Below are positions 13,592 to 22,567 of a stretch of 64,000 nucleotides of DNA, piece by piece. Origin of the DNA: Planctomycetia bacterium. Its GTDB lineage: Bacteria; Planctomycetota; Planctomycetia; Pirellulales; UBA1268. Under the pieces are notes generated by a model. It did not search any database, was not told the origin of the DNA, and was given only the letters and a program-made list of their open reading frames with translations. Location: contig JAPLNR010000065.1 of NCBI GenBank assembly GCA_026401035.1, positions 114,512-178,511 of the forward strand. The letters run 5' to 3'. The position numbers and the translations under genes were made by a program. Position 1 is the first letter of the stretch, and each line of letters starts with the position of its first letter.

Positions 13592-13609
13592 GACAGGCTG
13601 AAGCCTGTC
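13592..13609 (-). terminator. Stop-adjacent palindrome after htrA
   Basis: Read in the direction of htrA, the TAG stop is followed at once by GACAGGCTTCAGCCTGTC, a stem of seven base pairs with a four-base loop. Its placement suggests a 3' end or terminator hairpin, though there is no T-run. The same arrangement follows the SNF2 and polA genes. Confidence 0.5.
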
Positions 13610-14824
13610 CTACTTTTCAAATTGTTCGCGGCTGGCGACGGGCATCTGAAGCGTGAGCCGTTCGCGGTTGCGAAACACGACGAGCGAGACGGTGCGGTCG
13701 GTGGGCGTGACGCTCACGAGGCTCACGAGGTGGTCGTCGTCCTCGATCGGCGTGCCATCAAATTCGATGATCACGTCGTCGGGCACGAGGCCGGCGGTAT
13801 CGGCCGGCGAGCCCTTCGTGACGCCCGATACGCGGGCGCCAACAGTCCGGACCATGCCCAGCCGCTGGGCCGTGCGTTGGGTGAACGTGCGGTCGAGCGT
13901 GACGCCGAGATAGGCCCGCGACACCGTGCCTGTTTCCACCAGCTGCCGGGTGACGAACATCACCATCGAGACCGGGATCGCGAAGCCGATGCCCTCGCTG
14001 CCGCCGGAGTTGCTGGCGATGGCGGTGTTGAGGCCGACGACCTCGCCGCGAAGATTGACGAGCGGCCCGCCGCTGTTGCCGGGGTTGATCGCGGCATCCG
14101 TCTGGATGAAGTCCTGGAACCGCACCCCCTCCTCGCCGAGTTCGAGGTCGCGCCGGCCCTTGGCCGAAACGATGCCGAGTGTCACGGAGTGGGAGAGGCC
14201 GAACGGGCTGCCGACGGCGAGCACCGAGTCGCCGATCTGGACGGGATCCTTCTCCGCCAGCCGCGCCGGTTCAAGATCCTCGGCCTCGATCTCCATCACG
14301 GCGATATCCGTGCTCGCATCTGACCAGAGCCGCCGTGGGTTCAGTTCACGGCCGTCGTCGAGCCGGATCGTGATGTTGTCGAGATCGGCACGGTTGATCA
14401 CGTGGCGGTTGGTGATCACGACCATGCGGCCGGCGACCTCCGTGATCACGCCGGAACCGGCCTCGTCTTCGCTGACCTTGCCGTTCTTGGGCCGCAACGC
14501 CGGCTTCTTGGTGTCGATGTGCACGACGGTGGGACGGATGAGCTGCGTGAGCCGCCGGAGCTGGGCGCTTTGCCGCTCAAGCAGTTCGGCGTCGCGCTGC
14601 ACCTGGCTGTAGAGCCGGTCCCGCTCGGCGGCGGAGAGCCGGGCCGGGCGGACTGGATCGACACGGTTCGAGTTGGGCCGCGATCCTGTCTCCCGGTCCA
14701 CCGCCAGCGGAGCGATCGGCGCGAGCGGCACCGGGGTTTCCTCGGCTCGTGTCGCCGCGGAAGCGGCAAGCAGTACTCCGAAAGTGAACGTGACGCCGGG
14801 AAGGCGGCTGGCAGGGGCGGGCAT
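13610..14824 (-). CDS. Secreted HtrA/DegP-type serine protease
   Basis: The 404-residue protein has a signal peptide (about residues 1-27, ending in ATRAEE), a coiled N-terminal segment (about 62-95), a trypsin-like domain with the full triad His141 (NRHVIN), Asp173 (STDIAVME) and Ser251 (NPGNSGGPL), and one PDZ domain (about 315-395). Proteases of this type degrade or refold damaged proteins in the periplasm. One PDZ rather than two resembles DegS more than DegP, but there is no membrane anchor beyond the signal peptide. The start at 14824 places the signal peptide correctly; the frame extends 58 codons further upstream over the DksA-type gene. The DksA-type gene ends 73 bp upstream. Confidence 0.88.
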   Translation of the reverse strand: MPAPASRLPGVTFTFGVLLAASAATRAEETPVPLAPIAPLAVDRETGSRPNSNRVDPVRPARLSAAERDRLYSQVQRDAELLERQSAQLRRLTQLIRPTVVHIDTKKPALRPKNGKVSEDEAGSGVITEVAGRMVVITNRHVINRADLDNITIRLDDGRELNPRRLWSDASTDIAVMEIEAEDLEPARLAEKDPVQIGDSVLAVGSPFGLSHSVTLGIVSAKGRRDLELGEEGVRFQDFIQTDAAINPGNSGGPLVNLRGEVVGLNTAIASNSGGSEGIGFAIPVSMVMFVTRQLVETGTVSRAYLGVTLDRTFTQRTAQRLGMVRTVGARVSGVTKGSPADTAGLVPDDVIIEFDGTPIEDDDHLVSLVSVTPTDRTVSLVVFRNRERLTLQMPVASREQFEK

Positions 14825-14897
14825 GATGGGGCGCTCACGAAGTTGTCCGAAATCGCACCCACCAAGCATACCCGAACCGGCCGCGACCCGCGGGCGA

Positions 14898-15329
14898 TCA
14901 GGAGACGTCGATTTCGAGATCGCCGGCCAACGTGTCTTCTCGAAACTCCGCCGACTCGCTGCGGCCCATCGGCCCCGCGCCGCTGCGCTCCACCTCACGC
15001 TGGCAGGCGATGCACATCGTCGCGTAGGGCAGGGCGTTCAGCCGCGCCAGCGGAATCTTGCAGCCGCAATACTCGCAGGTGCCGTACTGCCCGCTGCGGA
15101 TCCGTTCGAGCGCGTTCTCGATCGAGGCCAACTCGCGGCTTTCCACCTCGGCCAGTTGGGAACTGATTTCGTCCTGGGTCGAGTCAAGGGCCGCGTCGAT
15201 CACGTCGCCGGGCGACTCGCTTCGAAGCTCCTTCAAGAGCGTCAGATCGCCAGCCAATGCGCTGCGCAAGGCGTCGCGTCTGCGAACGAGGATTGCCCGG
15301 AGGCTCAAAAGTGCGTCTTTACGTGCCAT
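14898..15329 (-). CDS. DksA/TraR-family C4 zinc-finger protein
   Basis: The 143-residue protein has a long N-terminal helical hairpin and a C-terminal four-cysteine zinc finger, with Cys85 and Cys88 in CEYC and Cys106 and Cys109 in CIAC. This is the layout of DksA/TraR proteins, which enter the RNA polymerase secondary channel and modulate initiation with ppGpp. I do not see the DxxDxA tip of DksA with confidence; the acidic stretch ALDSTQDE lies in the right place. It could be a general regulator or a TraR-like relative. A GGAG lies about 12 bases before the ATG. Confidence 0.8.
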   Translation of the reverse strand: MARKDALLSLRAILVRRRDALRSALAGDLTLLKELRSESPGDVIDAALDSTQDEISSQLAEVESRELASIENALERIRSGQYGTCEYCGCKIPLARLNALPYATMCIACQREVERSGAGPMGRSESAEFREDTLAGDLEIDVS

Positions 15330-15543
15330 GGTTGTTGCTCCAGGCCCGCGCGGAGGCCATTAAACGGACCTCCGGCTCCGAGCCGCAACCAATACTACGG
15401 ATGGGTTTTTTGTTTGGTTCGCGCGGGAAAATTTCCCAAGCCTTCTATCGAAAATGCGGCCAAAACAGATGATGACATTTGGCGGGAGCCCCAGAGTTCA
15501 CCCAAAGTTCCCCCCTTCTGGTGGCCGACGGCGGCCCGGCCGG

Positions 15544-17013
15544 TCAGCCTGCCCGCGTCCGCACCAAGTCCCAGGCGTTCGCGACCGTTTCCCTGTCGGT
15601 CAGGGTGCCGCCGATCGCCAGTCGCAGCGCATGGCGGCCCGCCACCCGGGCGTGGCTGAGAAACGCTGATCCACTCCGATTCACGCTCTCCTGCAGGGCG
15701 GCCGTCGCCTCGTCTCCAGCCCGCAGGGCGAACGTCACGAGGCTCAAGGAGGGCTCGCGAAGCAGTTCGAACCGCGGGTCGGCCTGGAGCCATCCGGCAA
15801 ACTCCGCCGCCCAGTTCACATGGTCCCGGATTCGCTGCCGGAGCGGTTCGGCGCCGATCATCCGCAGCGTCATCCAGAGCTTCAGCGCCCGGAAGCGACG
15901 CCCCAGCGGCACCTGCCAGTCGCTGTAGTCGATCACGCCGCCCGTTTCCGTCGCCCGGTTCCGCAGGTATTCGGGGCGGGTCGCCAGAGCCCGGATGAGG
16001 GGCCCGCGGTCGGCCACCCAGAGGGCGTGGCAGTCGAAGTTCACGAGCAGCCACTTGTGGGGATTGAAGCCCCAACTGTCGGCCTGTTCGGCGCCGGCGA
16101 CGATCGGCCCGCGGTATTCCGGGCAGACCGCGGCGGCTCCCGCCCAGGCGGCGTCGACGTGGAGCCAGGCGCCGTGCCGGCGGGCGGCTGTGGCGATCCC
16201 TGGCACCGGATCGATGCCGCCGCAGGCCGTGGTGCCGACCGTGGCAACCACGAAGCAGGGAACGCGGCCGGCGCGGGCATCGTCGTCCATGGTTCGGGCA
16301 AGCGCCGCGGCGTCCATCTCGCCACGCGCGTTCGTTGGAATCCGCCGCACCCAGTCGCGGCCGAGTCCGGCGATCATGGCCCCCTTCTCGACGCTCGAAT
16401 GCGCGTCGACGCTCGCATAGACGACGAGCGGCCGATCGCCCTGCTGCACGCCGCGGGCATTCGTCGCCAGCGCCGTGGCCCGTTCCCGCGCGGCGACCAG
16501 CGTGCAGAGCAGGCCGCTCGACGCGGAATCCTGGATCACGCCGCCGCCGTGTGTTCCCGGAGCCGCGGCCGGTGCGTGGCTCGCAAACCGCTCGGGCAGG
16601 CCGAGCAGTTCGCGGAGCCAGTCGAGCGTGTGGGTTTCGAGTTCCGTGCACGCCGGCGACGTCGCCCAGAGCATCCCCTGCACGCCGAGGCCCGCGGAGA
16701 GCAGTTCGCCGAGGATCGACGGGCTGCTCGCGTTCGCGGGAAAGTAGCCAAAAAAGCCCGGATGCTGCCAGTGCGTCAGCCCGGGTACGATGATCCTGTC
16801 GATGTCGGCGAGCACGGCGTCGAGCGATTCGGGCTGCTCGGGGGCGTGGGTCGGCAGTTGCGACCGCACACCGTCCGGCTCCACCTGCGAGAGCACCGGT
16901 TTTTCGGGAAGCGACTGCCAGTAGTCGGCGAGCCAGTCGATCACGGCGCGGCCCTCCCGGCGAAACCGCTCGGCATCAAAAGCTGCGGCGGGATCGAATT
17001 CCATCCGCATCAT
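15544..17013 (-). CDS. PLP-dependent aromatic-L-amino-acid decarboxylase
   Basis: The 489-residue protein is a group II decarboxylase (DOPA, tryptophan or tyrosine decarboxylase family) that turns an amino acid into an amine. It has the PLP-stacking histidine His205 (SVDAHSSVEKG), the pyridine-binding aspartate Asp287 (HVDAAWAG) and the Schiff-base lysine Lys320 (FNPHKW). The N-terminal motif HWQHPGFFGYFPAN is typical. Its ATG at 17013 overlaps the YjbQ stop (ATGA), so the two are translationally coupled. The true substrate cannot be told from sequence; the linked propeller protein and alcohol dehydrogenase might handle the resulting amine or aldehyde. Confidence 0.88.
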   Translation of the reverse strand: MMRMEFDPAAAFDAERFRREGRAVIDWLADYWQSLPEKPVLSQVEPDGVRSQLPTHAPEQPESLDAVLADIDRIIVPGLTHWQHPGFFGYFPANASSPSILGELLSAGLGVQGMLWATSPACTELETHTLDWLRELLGLPERFASHAPAAAPGTHGGGVIQDSASSGLLCTLVAARERATALATNARGVQQGDRPLVVYASVDAHSSVEKGAMIAGLGRDWVRRIPTNARGEMDAAALARTMDDDARAGRVPCFVVATVGTTACGGIDPVPGIATAARRHGAWLHVDAAWAGAAAVCPEYRGPIVAGAEQADSWGFNPHKWLLVNFDCHALWVADRGPLIRALATRPEYLRNRATETGGVIDYSDWQVPLGRRFRALKLWMTLRMIGAEPLRQRIRDHVNWAAEFAGWLQADPRFELLREPSLSLVTFALRAGDEATAALQESVNRSGSAFLSHARVAGRHALRLAIGGTLTDRETVANAWDLVRTRAG

Positions 17014-17429
17014 TCTCCGTGGACGGTGAGCACGAGTCGTCGCGGGCCGCCCTGGTCGCGGTGCTCGCAGAGATAGATACCCTGCCACGTGCCGAGCCGC
17101 AGGCGACCCTGATGGATCGGTACGGTGACCGAATTGCCAATCATCGCGGCCTTCACGTGGGCCGGCATGTCGTCTGCTCCCTCGGTCGTGTGCACGTAGG
17201 GCAGATGCTCGGGAGCGATCATGTTGAACGCCATTTCCAGGTCACAGGGCACGTCGGGGTCGGCATTTTCATTGATCGAAACGCTGGCGGAGGTGTGCTG
17301 GATGAAGACATGCAGCAGGCCGATGCGGAACGCGGCCAGTTCCGGCAGCGCCGCCTCGATGTCGGACGTGATGAGGTGAAAGCCGCGGCGGCGCGGGGCG
17401 AGCCGGAGTTCCTTCTGCAGCCAAGCCAT
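17010..17429 (-). CDS. YjbQ family protein (UPF0047)
   Basis: The 139-residue protein is a compact YjbQ domain: MAWLQKELRL and RGFHLIT at the start, LHVFIQHTSASVSINENADP in the middle, and the C-terminal GTWQGIYLCEHRD. Members of this family have weak thiamin phosphate synthase activity in vitro and no agreed physiological role. The start at 17429 is preceded by AAGGGAG at good spacing and gives the usual N-terminus; an in-frame ATG at 17447 overlaps the upstream stop but would add six residues. It sits between the propeller protein and the decarboxylase in a tightly packed operon. Confidence 0.88.
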   Translation of the reverse strand: MAWLQKELRLAPRRRGFHLITSDIEAALPELAAFRIGLLHVFIQHTSASVSINENADPDVPCDLEMAFNMIAPEHLPYVHTTEGADDMPAHVKAAMIGNSVTVPIHQGRLRLGTWQGIYLCEHRDQGGPRRLVLTVHGE

Positions 17430-17443
17430 GTTCGGCGCTCCCT

Positions 17444-18616
17444 TCATTGCCGTGCGGATTGAAAACACCAGATCGTGCCGTCTTCAGCGGCCATGACGAC
17501 ATGGCCGTCGGCCACGGCCGGAGACGAGGTGAAGCCGCCGCCGGCGTCGAACTCCCAGACCGGCTTCCCATCGGTCGCGTTCAGGGCCGCGATGCGGCCG
17601 GCCGAGTCGCCAACCAGCGCGACGAGTCGCTGCGAACCTTCCTCGTGAACGACGACGGGCGATCCGTCGACTCGCCCACGCACCGGCTGCCGCCATTTCC
17701 GCGCACCGTCGGCAATTGCAAACGCCTCGACGGCCTTGCCGCGTGATCCGACGATCGCCAGCCCGTCGGCGAGCGCGGCGCTCGAGCGATACGACTGCGC
17801 GTTGACCGCAGGAGCGACCTTCCAAGCGACCGATGCGGTGCCGAAGTCAATGCAGAAGAAGGCCCCTCCCTCTGTGCCGAAGAACAGCTGGCTGTCGTGC
17901 GCCGCGGGAGTGGTGCCGGTCGGGCCGTCGATGGGGACGGCGGATTGTTCCGTGCCGGTCGCCGCATCGATCACGTGCAGTTTCCCGTCGCAGCCCGCCA
18001 GAAAAACCTTGCCGCCGGCGAGCGTCGGCGAGCAGCGGATCTGGTCGGCGATCGAGTGCTTCCAGAGCAGTGCGCCGTCGGCGAGGTTCAGGCAGGAGAG
18101 CGACGCGTCCTGCGAGCCCACGAGCACGCGGGCCGCGGCGCCGTCGTGCACGATCGTCGGCCCACCGGAGATTTCGCCGTCGGTGGCGTACTCCCAGCGG
18201 ACGGCGCCGGTGGCGGTATCGAAGGCCCGCACGAGCCCGTCGCCGTCGCCGACGACGACGAGCGGCAGGGCGGCAGCCGTCGAAACAGCTGCGGCGCTCG
18301 GAAAACCCGCCTCGGTCTTGAGGGTCCACTTCGTTTCGCCCGTGGCCAGCGCGAGGGCATGAAAGCCGCCGTCGAGGTCGCCGATGTAGAGCGTGCCGTC
18401 CGCGATGACCGGCGTCGCCTCGAATGCCGTTTTCTCGAACGCCCGGTGCCAGCGTTCCGCGAGCGGCAGGCTGAGCGCCGCCGCGGAGCGGCCCGTGCCG
18501 GCGGGGCAGCCGCGAAACATCGGCCAGGCATCGGCCGGCGCCTCGTCCACTCCGGCGGCCGACGCCATCGCGGAGGCGGCCAGCCAGCACAGGAGCCACA
18601 GAATTCGGTGCGTCAT
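17444..18616 (-). CDS. Secreted PQQ-type beta-propeller protein
   Basis: The 390-residue protein has a signal peptide (ending near SAAGVDEAP, residue about 25) followed by repeated propeller blades of the form A-x-G-x-x-x-W-x-x-x-x-x-G. Examples are ATGETKWTLKTEA, ATGAVRWEYATDG, ADGALLWKHSIAD and TDGKPVWEFDAGG. This matches the PQQ-binding-like (PF13360) family that planctomycetes carry in many copies. No catalytic site of a quinoprotein dehydrogenase is apparent, so cofactor binding is uncertain. The ATG overlaps the stop of the Fe-alcohol dehydrogenase gene (ATGA), and its own stop lies 14 bases before the YjbQ start. Confidence 0.85.
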   Translation of the reverse strand: MTHRILWLLCWLAASAMASAAGVDEAPADAWPMFRGCPAGTGRSAAALSLPLAERWHRAFEKTAFEATPVIADGTLYIGDLDGGFHALALATGETKWTLKTEAGFPSAAAVSTAAALPLVVVGDGDGLVRAFDTATGAVRWEYATDGEISGGPTIVHDGAAARVLVGSQDASLSCLNLADGALLWKHSIADQIRCSPTLAGGKVFLAGCDGKLHVIDAATGTEQSAVPIDGPTGTTPAAHDSQLFFGTEGGAFFCIDFGTASVAWKVAPAVNAQSYRSSAALADGLAIVGSRGKAVEAFAIADGARKWRQPVRGRVDGSPVVVHEEGSQRLVALVGDSAGRIAALNATDGKPVWEFDAGGGFTSSPAVADGHVVMAAEDGTIWCFQSARQ

Positions 18617-19731
18617 CGCGCGGCCTCGTAGAGGCCGGCAAGATCGTCGGCGGTCAGGCCGCGCGGATTGAATCCGGCGGTCCACTGGGCCGCGGCCGCG
18701 GCCGCGAGCGCGGGAATATTTGGCGTGGCGATCCCGAGTGCGGAGAGCGAGCCGGCGAGGCCGGCCTGCCGCAGCAGTTCGTCGAGCCAGTCGGCCAGGC
18801 CGATATCCGCGTCGAGTGTGGCCGCCAATTCGGCATACCGCGCACCGCTGGCGGAGGCGTTGAAGCGGACGACGTGCGGCAGCATCACGCCGACGGCCTG
18901 GCCATGCACGATCCCGTGCGTTGCCGTCAGCGGGTTGGCCAGCGCGTGGGCGGCGCCGAGCATGGCGTTTTCAATCGCGAGCCCCGCCCAGGCCGCGCCC
19001 AGCTGCACCGCGGAGCGGGCCTCGAGATTGGCCGGATCGGCGAGCACGCGGGGCAGGTTGTGCGCGAGCAGTCGCCACGCCTCCCGCGAGAAGATCCGCG
19101 AGGCGGGAGTGGCCACCCGGCTGACATGGCTTTCCACGGCGTGCGACAGGGCGTCGATTCCGGTCAGGGCGGCGACACGGGGCGGCTGCGTGAGCGTGAG
19201 GGTGACGTCGAGGATCGCTACCCGGAACGCCGCGCGGCTGTCGCCACAGGCCATCTTCAGTCCTGAGGCGGCGTCGGTGATGAGCGCGAACGATTGCGTT
19301 TCGCTGCCGGTGCCGGCCGTGGTGGGCACGGCGATCGACGGCAGCATCGGCCCCGTCGCCTTGCCGCGGCCGTGATAGTCGTGCATCCGGCCGCCACAGG
19401 AGAAAAGAAAGTTGATCCCCTTTGCGCAGTCCATCGAACTGCCGCCACCGAGGCCGACGATACAATCCGGCCGAAAGTCCCGCGCGACCACGGTGCCCGC
19501 CTCCACGTGCGTCGTCGTGGGATTCTCGGAGAACCCGGAAAAGCATTCGACCGCGAGGCCGGCTTCGCCGAGCGACGCTGCGCCCAGCGCCGTGTGGCCC
19601 GCACGTACCACGCCCGGGTCGCTCACGACAAGCACGCGTGTCGCCCCCAGTTCCCGCGCGAGTCCGCCGAGCCGGTCAATCGAGCCGGCCCCGACCACGA
19701 GCCGGGTCGCGGAGCAGAAGTCGAAACTCAT
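18613..19731 (-). CDS. Iron-containing alcohol dehydrogenase
   Basis: The 372-residue protein has the NAD-binding segment GLGGGSSMDCAKG, PTTAGTGSE, an aspartate in AILDVTLT, and the metal histidines in ALSHAVESHVS and in TATHGIVHGQAVG. These are the family III (Fe-dependent) dehydrogenase signatures, and all metal ligands appear present. It interconverts an alcohol and an aldehyde or ketone. The frame stays open upstream to 19902, but that part is the structured repeat at 19793-19891, so the start is 19731 or possibly 19761. It leads a four-gene chain with ATGA overlaps and could act on an aldehyde from the dehydrogenase encoded just upstream. Confidence 0.88.
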   Translation of the reverse strand: MSFDFCSATRLVVGAGSIDRLGGLARELGATRVLVVSDPGVVRAGHTALGAASLGEAGLAVECFSGFSENPTTTHVEAGTVVARDFRPDCIVGLGGGSSMDCAKGINFLFSCGGRMHDYHGRGKATGPMLPSIAVPTTAGTGSETQSFALITDAASGLKMACGDSRAAFRVAILDVTLTLTQPPRVAALTGIDALSHAVESHVSRVATPASRIFSREAWRLLAHNLPRVLADPANLEARSAVQLGAAWAGLAIENAMLGAAHALANPLTATHGIVHGQAVGVMLPHVVRFNASASGARYAELAATLDADIGLADWLDELLRQAGLAGSLSALGIATPNIPALAAAAAAQWTAGFNPRGLTADDLAGLYEAAR

Positions 19732-19792
19732 CGTCCCGCATCCATCCACGGTGATCACCATCTCCTGAAACTTCGGACGCTGAGGAGCCGGT

Positions 19793-19891
19793 CGGCTGAA
19801 GCTCGACGAACGTCTGAAATTTCGACCTTCGGAGGTCAGAAACTCCGCAGATTGTCGCGGAGAAATTTCAGCGTGAAGGAGACTTCTGCCG
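19793..19891 (+). ncRNA. Structured dispersed element, copy 2
   Basis: This copy keeps the ends GAAGCTCGACGAACG and AAGGAGACTTCTGCCG. Its stem is CTGAAATTTC (19814-19823) with GAAATTTCAG (19862-19871). Compared with copy 1, two base pairs changed on both sides (C-G to A-T and T-A to A-T), so pairing is kept. Inner hairpins are GACCT/AGGTC and CTCCGC/GCGGAG. It lies between two minus-strand genes. Confidence 0.55.
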
Positions 19892-19960
19892 CCGGCGAAC
19901 AATGCCGGTTCTTAGCACATGCCCTGCCAAAAGCGCATCCCAATGAAAAGGCGGTGAACC

Positions 19961-21406
19961 TCAAACTACCTGGAGCGGACGGCTACTCGCCGCCGGCACC
20001 TGCAGTGCCCGCGACCGATACAGGAAGTCGATGATATTGCCCTCGTGCGGCTGCAGCCAGTCGAGCTTGTTGGTCGGGATCGGGCCGAGATTGAGCCGAT
20101 CGATAGCGGTGCAATCGATCAGTTGCGACTGGAACGCGGGATCGACGGTGATCGCGGTGGCGACGAGCGTCGGCCCGATCCGTTCGAGCATTTTCTCCTG
20201 CGGGCACGCGACGACGCTCACGAAGGGAAACATATATTCGGCCTTCGCGATCTCGGGATCGGGCGAAGCGCAGTGGACGACGGTCGGCCGGAGCCAGCCG
20301 CAACGCTCGCCTTCGACGAATCGCGGGCCGTATGCCGCCGTGGCATGCGTCACGCCCGGGGCCTTCAGCCCCGCTTCGATCTGTTCCCAGATCGCTTTGG
20401 CCGCGCCCGGTACCGTGAAGGCGGCCAGTTTGGCGTCGGGATCCTCCGGCGGCTTCACGTCGATCGGGCCGAGCCGCTCGGCAAGCGCGGCGGCGATCTC
20501 CTGCGTGTGGCGGCTCGCGTAGACCGCCGAGGCGTTGATGCAGCCGCGGCCGCTGTTGGCCGCCACGCTCTCGACGATTACGTCGAGATGGCGTTCCCAG
20601 CCGTCGACGCAGTCGTCGCCGAGGAGAATCTTGCTGAAGCCCGGCCCGTGCACCTGCACGGCTGGATTGCCGCGATACTGCTCGACGGTCTTGGCGCTGC
20701 CGAAGATCATGCTGCGGCCGCAGCCGGCGAGGATCGCGGCGCCGACATCGGTCGGACCTGGATAGAGGCCGATCGCCTCGGCGGGGATGCCCGCCTCCAC
20801 CATCGCCGCGGCCATGCGATAGGGCGTCCATGGCTCCTGACCGCCCGGCTTCATCACGAGGCCGACGCCGAGCGCGATCACCGGGAGCCAGAGCGTATGC
20901 ACGCCCGGTGAATTGGAGGGGAGTACGAGACCGAGCACCGGCGACTGGGCCTGGTAGCTCACGACCACGCCGCGGTGCTCGGTCCCAAAGCCCTTCCAGA
21001 GGACCTCGGGGGGCAGGCCGCGGGAGAGGGCGTCGAGCATGCGGTCCATGTTGGAGAGCACGAAGAGATTCTTCTGCATGTTCGCCCGGCAGAGCGATTC
21101 GGGCAGGCCGGTCGTCGCCGATTGCTGTTTCACGAAGTCGTCGGGCGACTGCTTCGAATCACCGACGGTGAGCGTGCCATGGGCGTAGAGATTGCCCGCG
21201 GTCTGCAGCCGCTCGACGATCTCCTCGGGATCGATCGCGAGCAAGGCCGCGCGGGCCGTGCGGGCCGACTTCTGCAGGTCGCGGCCGATGATCGCGCCGC
21301 CGACCTGGCTGACCTCCGCCACCGGTGCGCCCGTGAGGAAATGCACGAGTTGCGTCCGCTCGAGCGACTCGTAGGGCTTGCCAAACCGCCAGGCGGGAAG
21401 ATGCAT
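19961..21406 (-). CDS. Aldehyde dehydrogenase superfamily protein, possibly acyl-CoA or acyl-protein reductase
   Basis: The 481-residue protein has an aldehyde dehydrogenase fold: a cofactor region LGLVLPSNSPGVHTLWLPVIALGVG and PGGQEPWTPY, then GSAKTVEQY, and the catalytic cysteine in SGRGCINASAVYA. The glutamate typical of hydrolytic aldehyde dehydrogenases is not evident, which points to the reductase type (LuxC-like), acting on an activated acyl group. Its ATG shares one base with the stop of the adenylating ligase upstream (TGATG). The pair therefore looks like an acid-activating and reducing module. The physiological acid is unknown. Confidence 0.75.
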   Translation of the reverse strand: MHLPAWRFGKPYESLERTQLVHFLTGAPVAEVSQVGGAIIGRDLQKSARTARAALLAIDPEEIVERLQTAGNLYAHGTLTVGDSKQSPDDFVKQQSATTGLPESLCRANMQKNLFVLSNMDRMLDALSRGLPPEVLWKGFGTEHRGVVVSYQAQSPVLGLVLPSNSPGVHTLWLPVIALGVGLVMKPGGQEPWTPYRMAAAMVEAGIPAEAIGLYPGPTDVGAAILAGCGRSMIFGSAKTVEQYRGNPAVQVHGPGFSKILLGDDCVDGWERHLDVIVESVAANSGRGCINASAVYASRHTQEIAAALAERLGPIDVKPPEDPDAKLAAFTVPGAAKAIWEQIEAGLKAPGVTHATAAYGPRFVEGERCGWLRPTVVHCASPDPEIAKAEYMFPFVSVVACPQEKMLERIGPTLVATAITVDPAFQSQLIDCTAIDRLNLGPIPTNKLDWLQPHEGNIIDFLYRSRALQVPAASSRPLQVV

Positions 21407-22536
21407 CAATAGACTCCAACGGTCGTCGTGGCGGCCAGGGCGCGGAACGGCCGGACGCCGCTGATGCCGTCCCACGGATATTGTTTGTAGGGCCGCTCCC
21501 GCTCACCCTCGTCCCGCTCGAGGAAGCCGGGGACGAACGTTTCCTGCGTGAGCGTCGTGAGCTTCACGCGGCCGGTGCCGCCGTAGGGCACGACGGAGTT
21601 GGTGTCGTCGAAGTCGACCACTTCGATGACCGCGCGGGGCTGTGGGGCGTAGTAGGCGATCGTGTAGCCGTCAGCCGGGGTCACGGGCCGCGAGGCGGCC
21701 AGTCCCATCAGCGTGTTGCCGTAGGTGGGCGTCATGTAGACGCCCTCCAGCAGTTCCTCGACGGCGAACCTCGTCCACTGCGGCGTGAACTCCGTGCCCC
21801 CCGAGAAGATGCCGGTGATCCCCATCTGGCGGATCGTCGTGCCCTTCTTCTCGAGCGCGAGCGCCAGGGCCTCGAGCAGTTTCGGGGTCGTGAACAGGCA
21901 GCGGACCTCGTGGCCGGCCTCGAGGATCGTGATCGCCTGGTCGATGCAGTGCTGCTTGTAGGCCTCGAGGTGCTCCATCCAGCCCTTCTGAATCAGCTTG
22001 ATCACCCAGCGCGGGTCGAGGTCGATGCAGAAGCAGATGCCGCCGCGGTGCTGCGCCAGGTGCTCGATCGAGAGCCGCAGCCGGCGGGGGCCCGAGGGCC
22101 CGAGCATCAGCCAGTTGGCACCCTTCGGGAAATATTCGTCCGGCAGCGTGGCGCTGAACTCTTCGTAGTCGGTGCGGAAATCGCGCATGTTGACCCGCGA
22201 CTTCGGCACGCCGGTCGTGCCGCCGGTTTCGAACACGTAGGCGGGCTTGTCGGCAAACCCCTTTGGCACCCAGCGGCGGACCGGACCTCCGCGTAGCCAC
22301 TCGTCCTCGAAGGGCGGAAACTTCTTCAGGTCGTCGTAGTTCTTCACTTCGGTCAGCGGATCGAACGGCAGCGACTTCGCGTATTCGAGCCAGAACGGGC
22401 AGCCTGTCGACGGATGGAAGTGCCAGGCCACCGTCTCCACGGTATGCGCGTCGAGCACCGTGCGGGCCTTGGCAACGGCGGCGGCGTCGGCGACTTCGAA
22501 GGCGGGCGGCTTGGCGGCGGGGGCATCCGTGGCCAT
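21406..22536 (-). CDS. Adenylate-forming ligase, LuxE/PaaK-like
   Basis: The 376-residue protein has the AMP-binding phosphate loop YVFETGGTTGVPKS, then IFSGGTEFTP, MTPTYGNTLMGL and the late GGTGRVKLTTLT, in the order seen in phenylacetate-CoA ligases and LuxE acyl-protein synthetases. It lacks the large C-terminal lid of many acyl-CoA ligases, and the short length favours the LuxE or PaaK-like group. It should activate a carboxylic acid as acyl-AMP. The next gene, coupled through TGATG, is a reductase-type aldehyde dehydrogenase. The ATG at 22536 has AGGA upstream; the first 24 codons of the longer frame are proline- and arginine-rich. Confidence 0.75.
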   Translation of the reverse strand: MATDAPAAKPPAFEVADAAAVAKARTVLDAHTVETVAWHFHPSTGCPFWLEYAKSLPFDPLTEVKNYDDLKKFPPFEDEWLRGGPVRRWVPKGFADKPAYVFETGGTTGVPKSRVNMRDFRTDYEEFSATLPDEYFPKGANWLMLGPSGPRRLRLSIEHLAQHRGGICFCIDLDPRWVIKLIQKGWMEHLEAYKQHCIDQAITILEAGHEVRCLFTTPKLLEALALALEKKGTTIRQMGITGIFSGGTEFTPQWTRFAVEELLEGVYMTPTYGNTLMGLAASRPVTPADGYTIAYYAPQPRAVIEVVDFDDTNSVVPYGGTGRVKLTTLTQETFVPGFLERDEGERERPYKQYPWDGISGVRPFRALAATTTVGVY

Positions 22537-22567
22537 GGCGGGATTCCTGGTGCGGGGGCGGTGCGAT

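Noticed and set aside
15425..15437. Perfect palindrome GGGAAAATTTCCC upstream of the DksA-type gene
   Set aside because: Too short and without a loop; it could be an operator but nothing else supports it.
19732..19902. Longer start for the Fe-alcohol dehydrogenase
   Set aside because: The added residues are translated from the structured element at 19793-19891; the family N-terminus begins at 19731.
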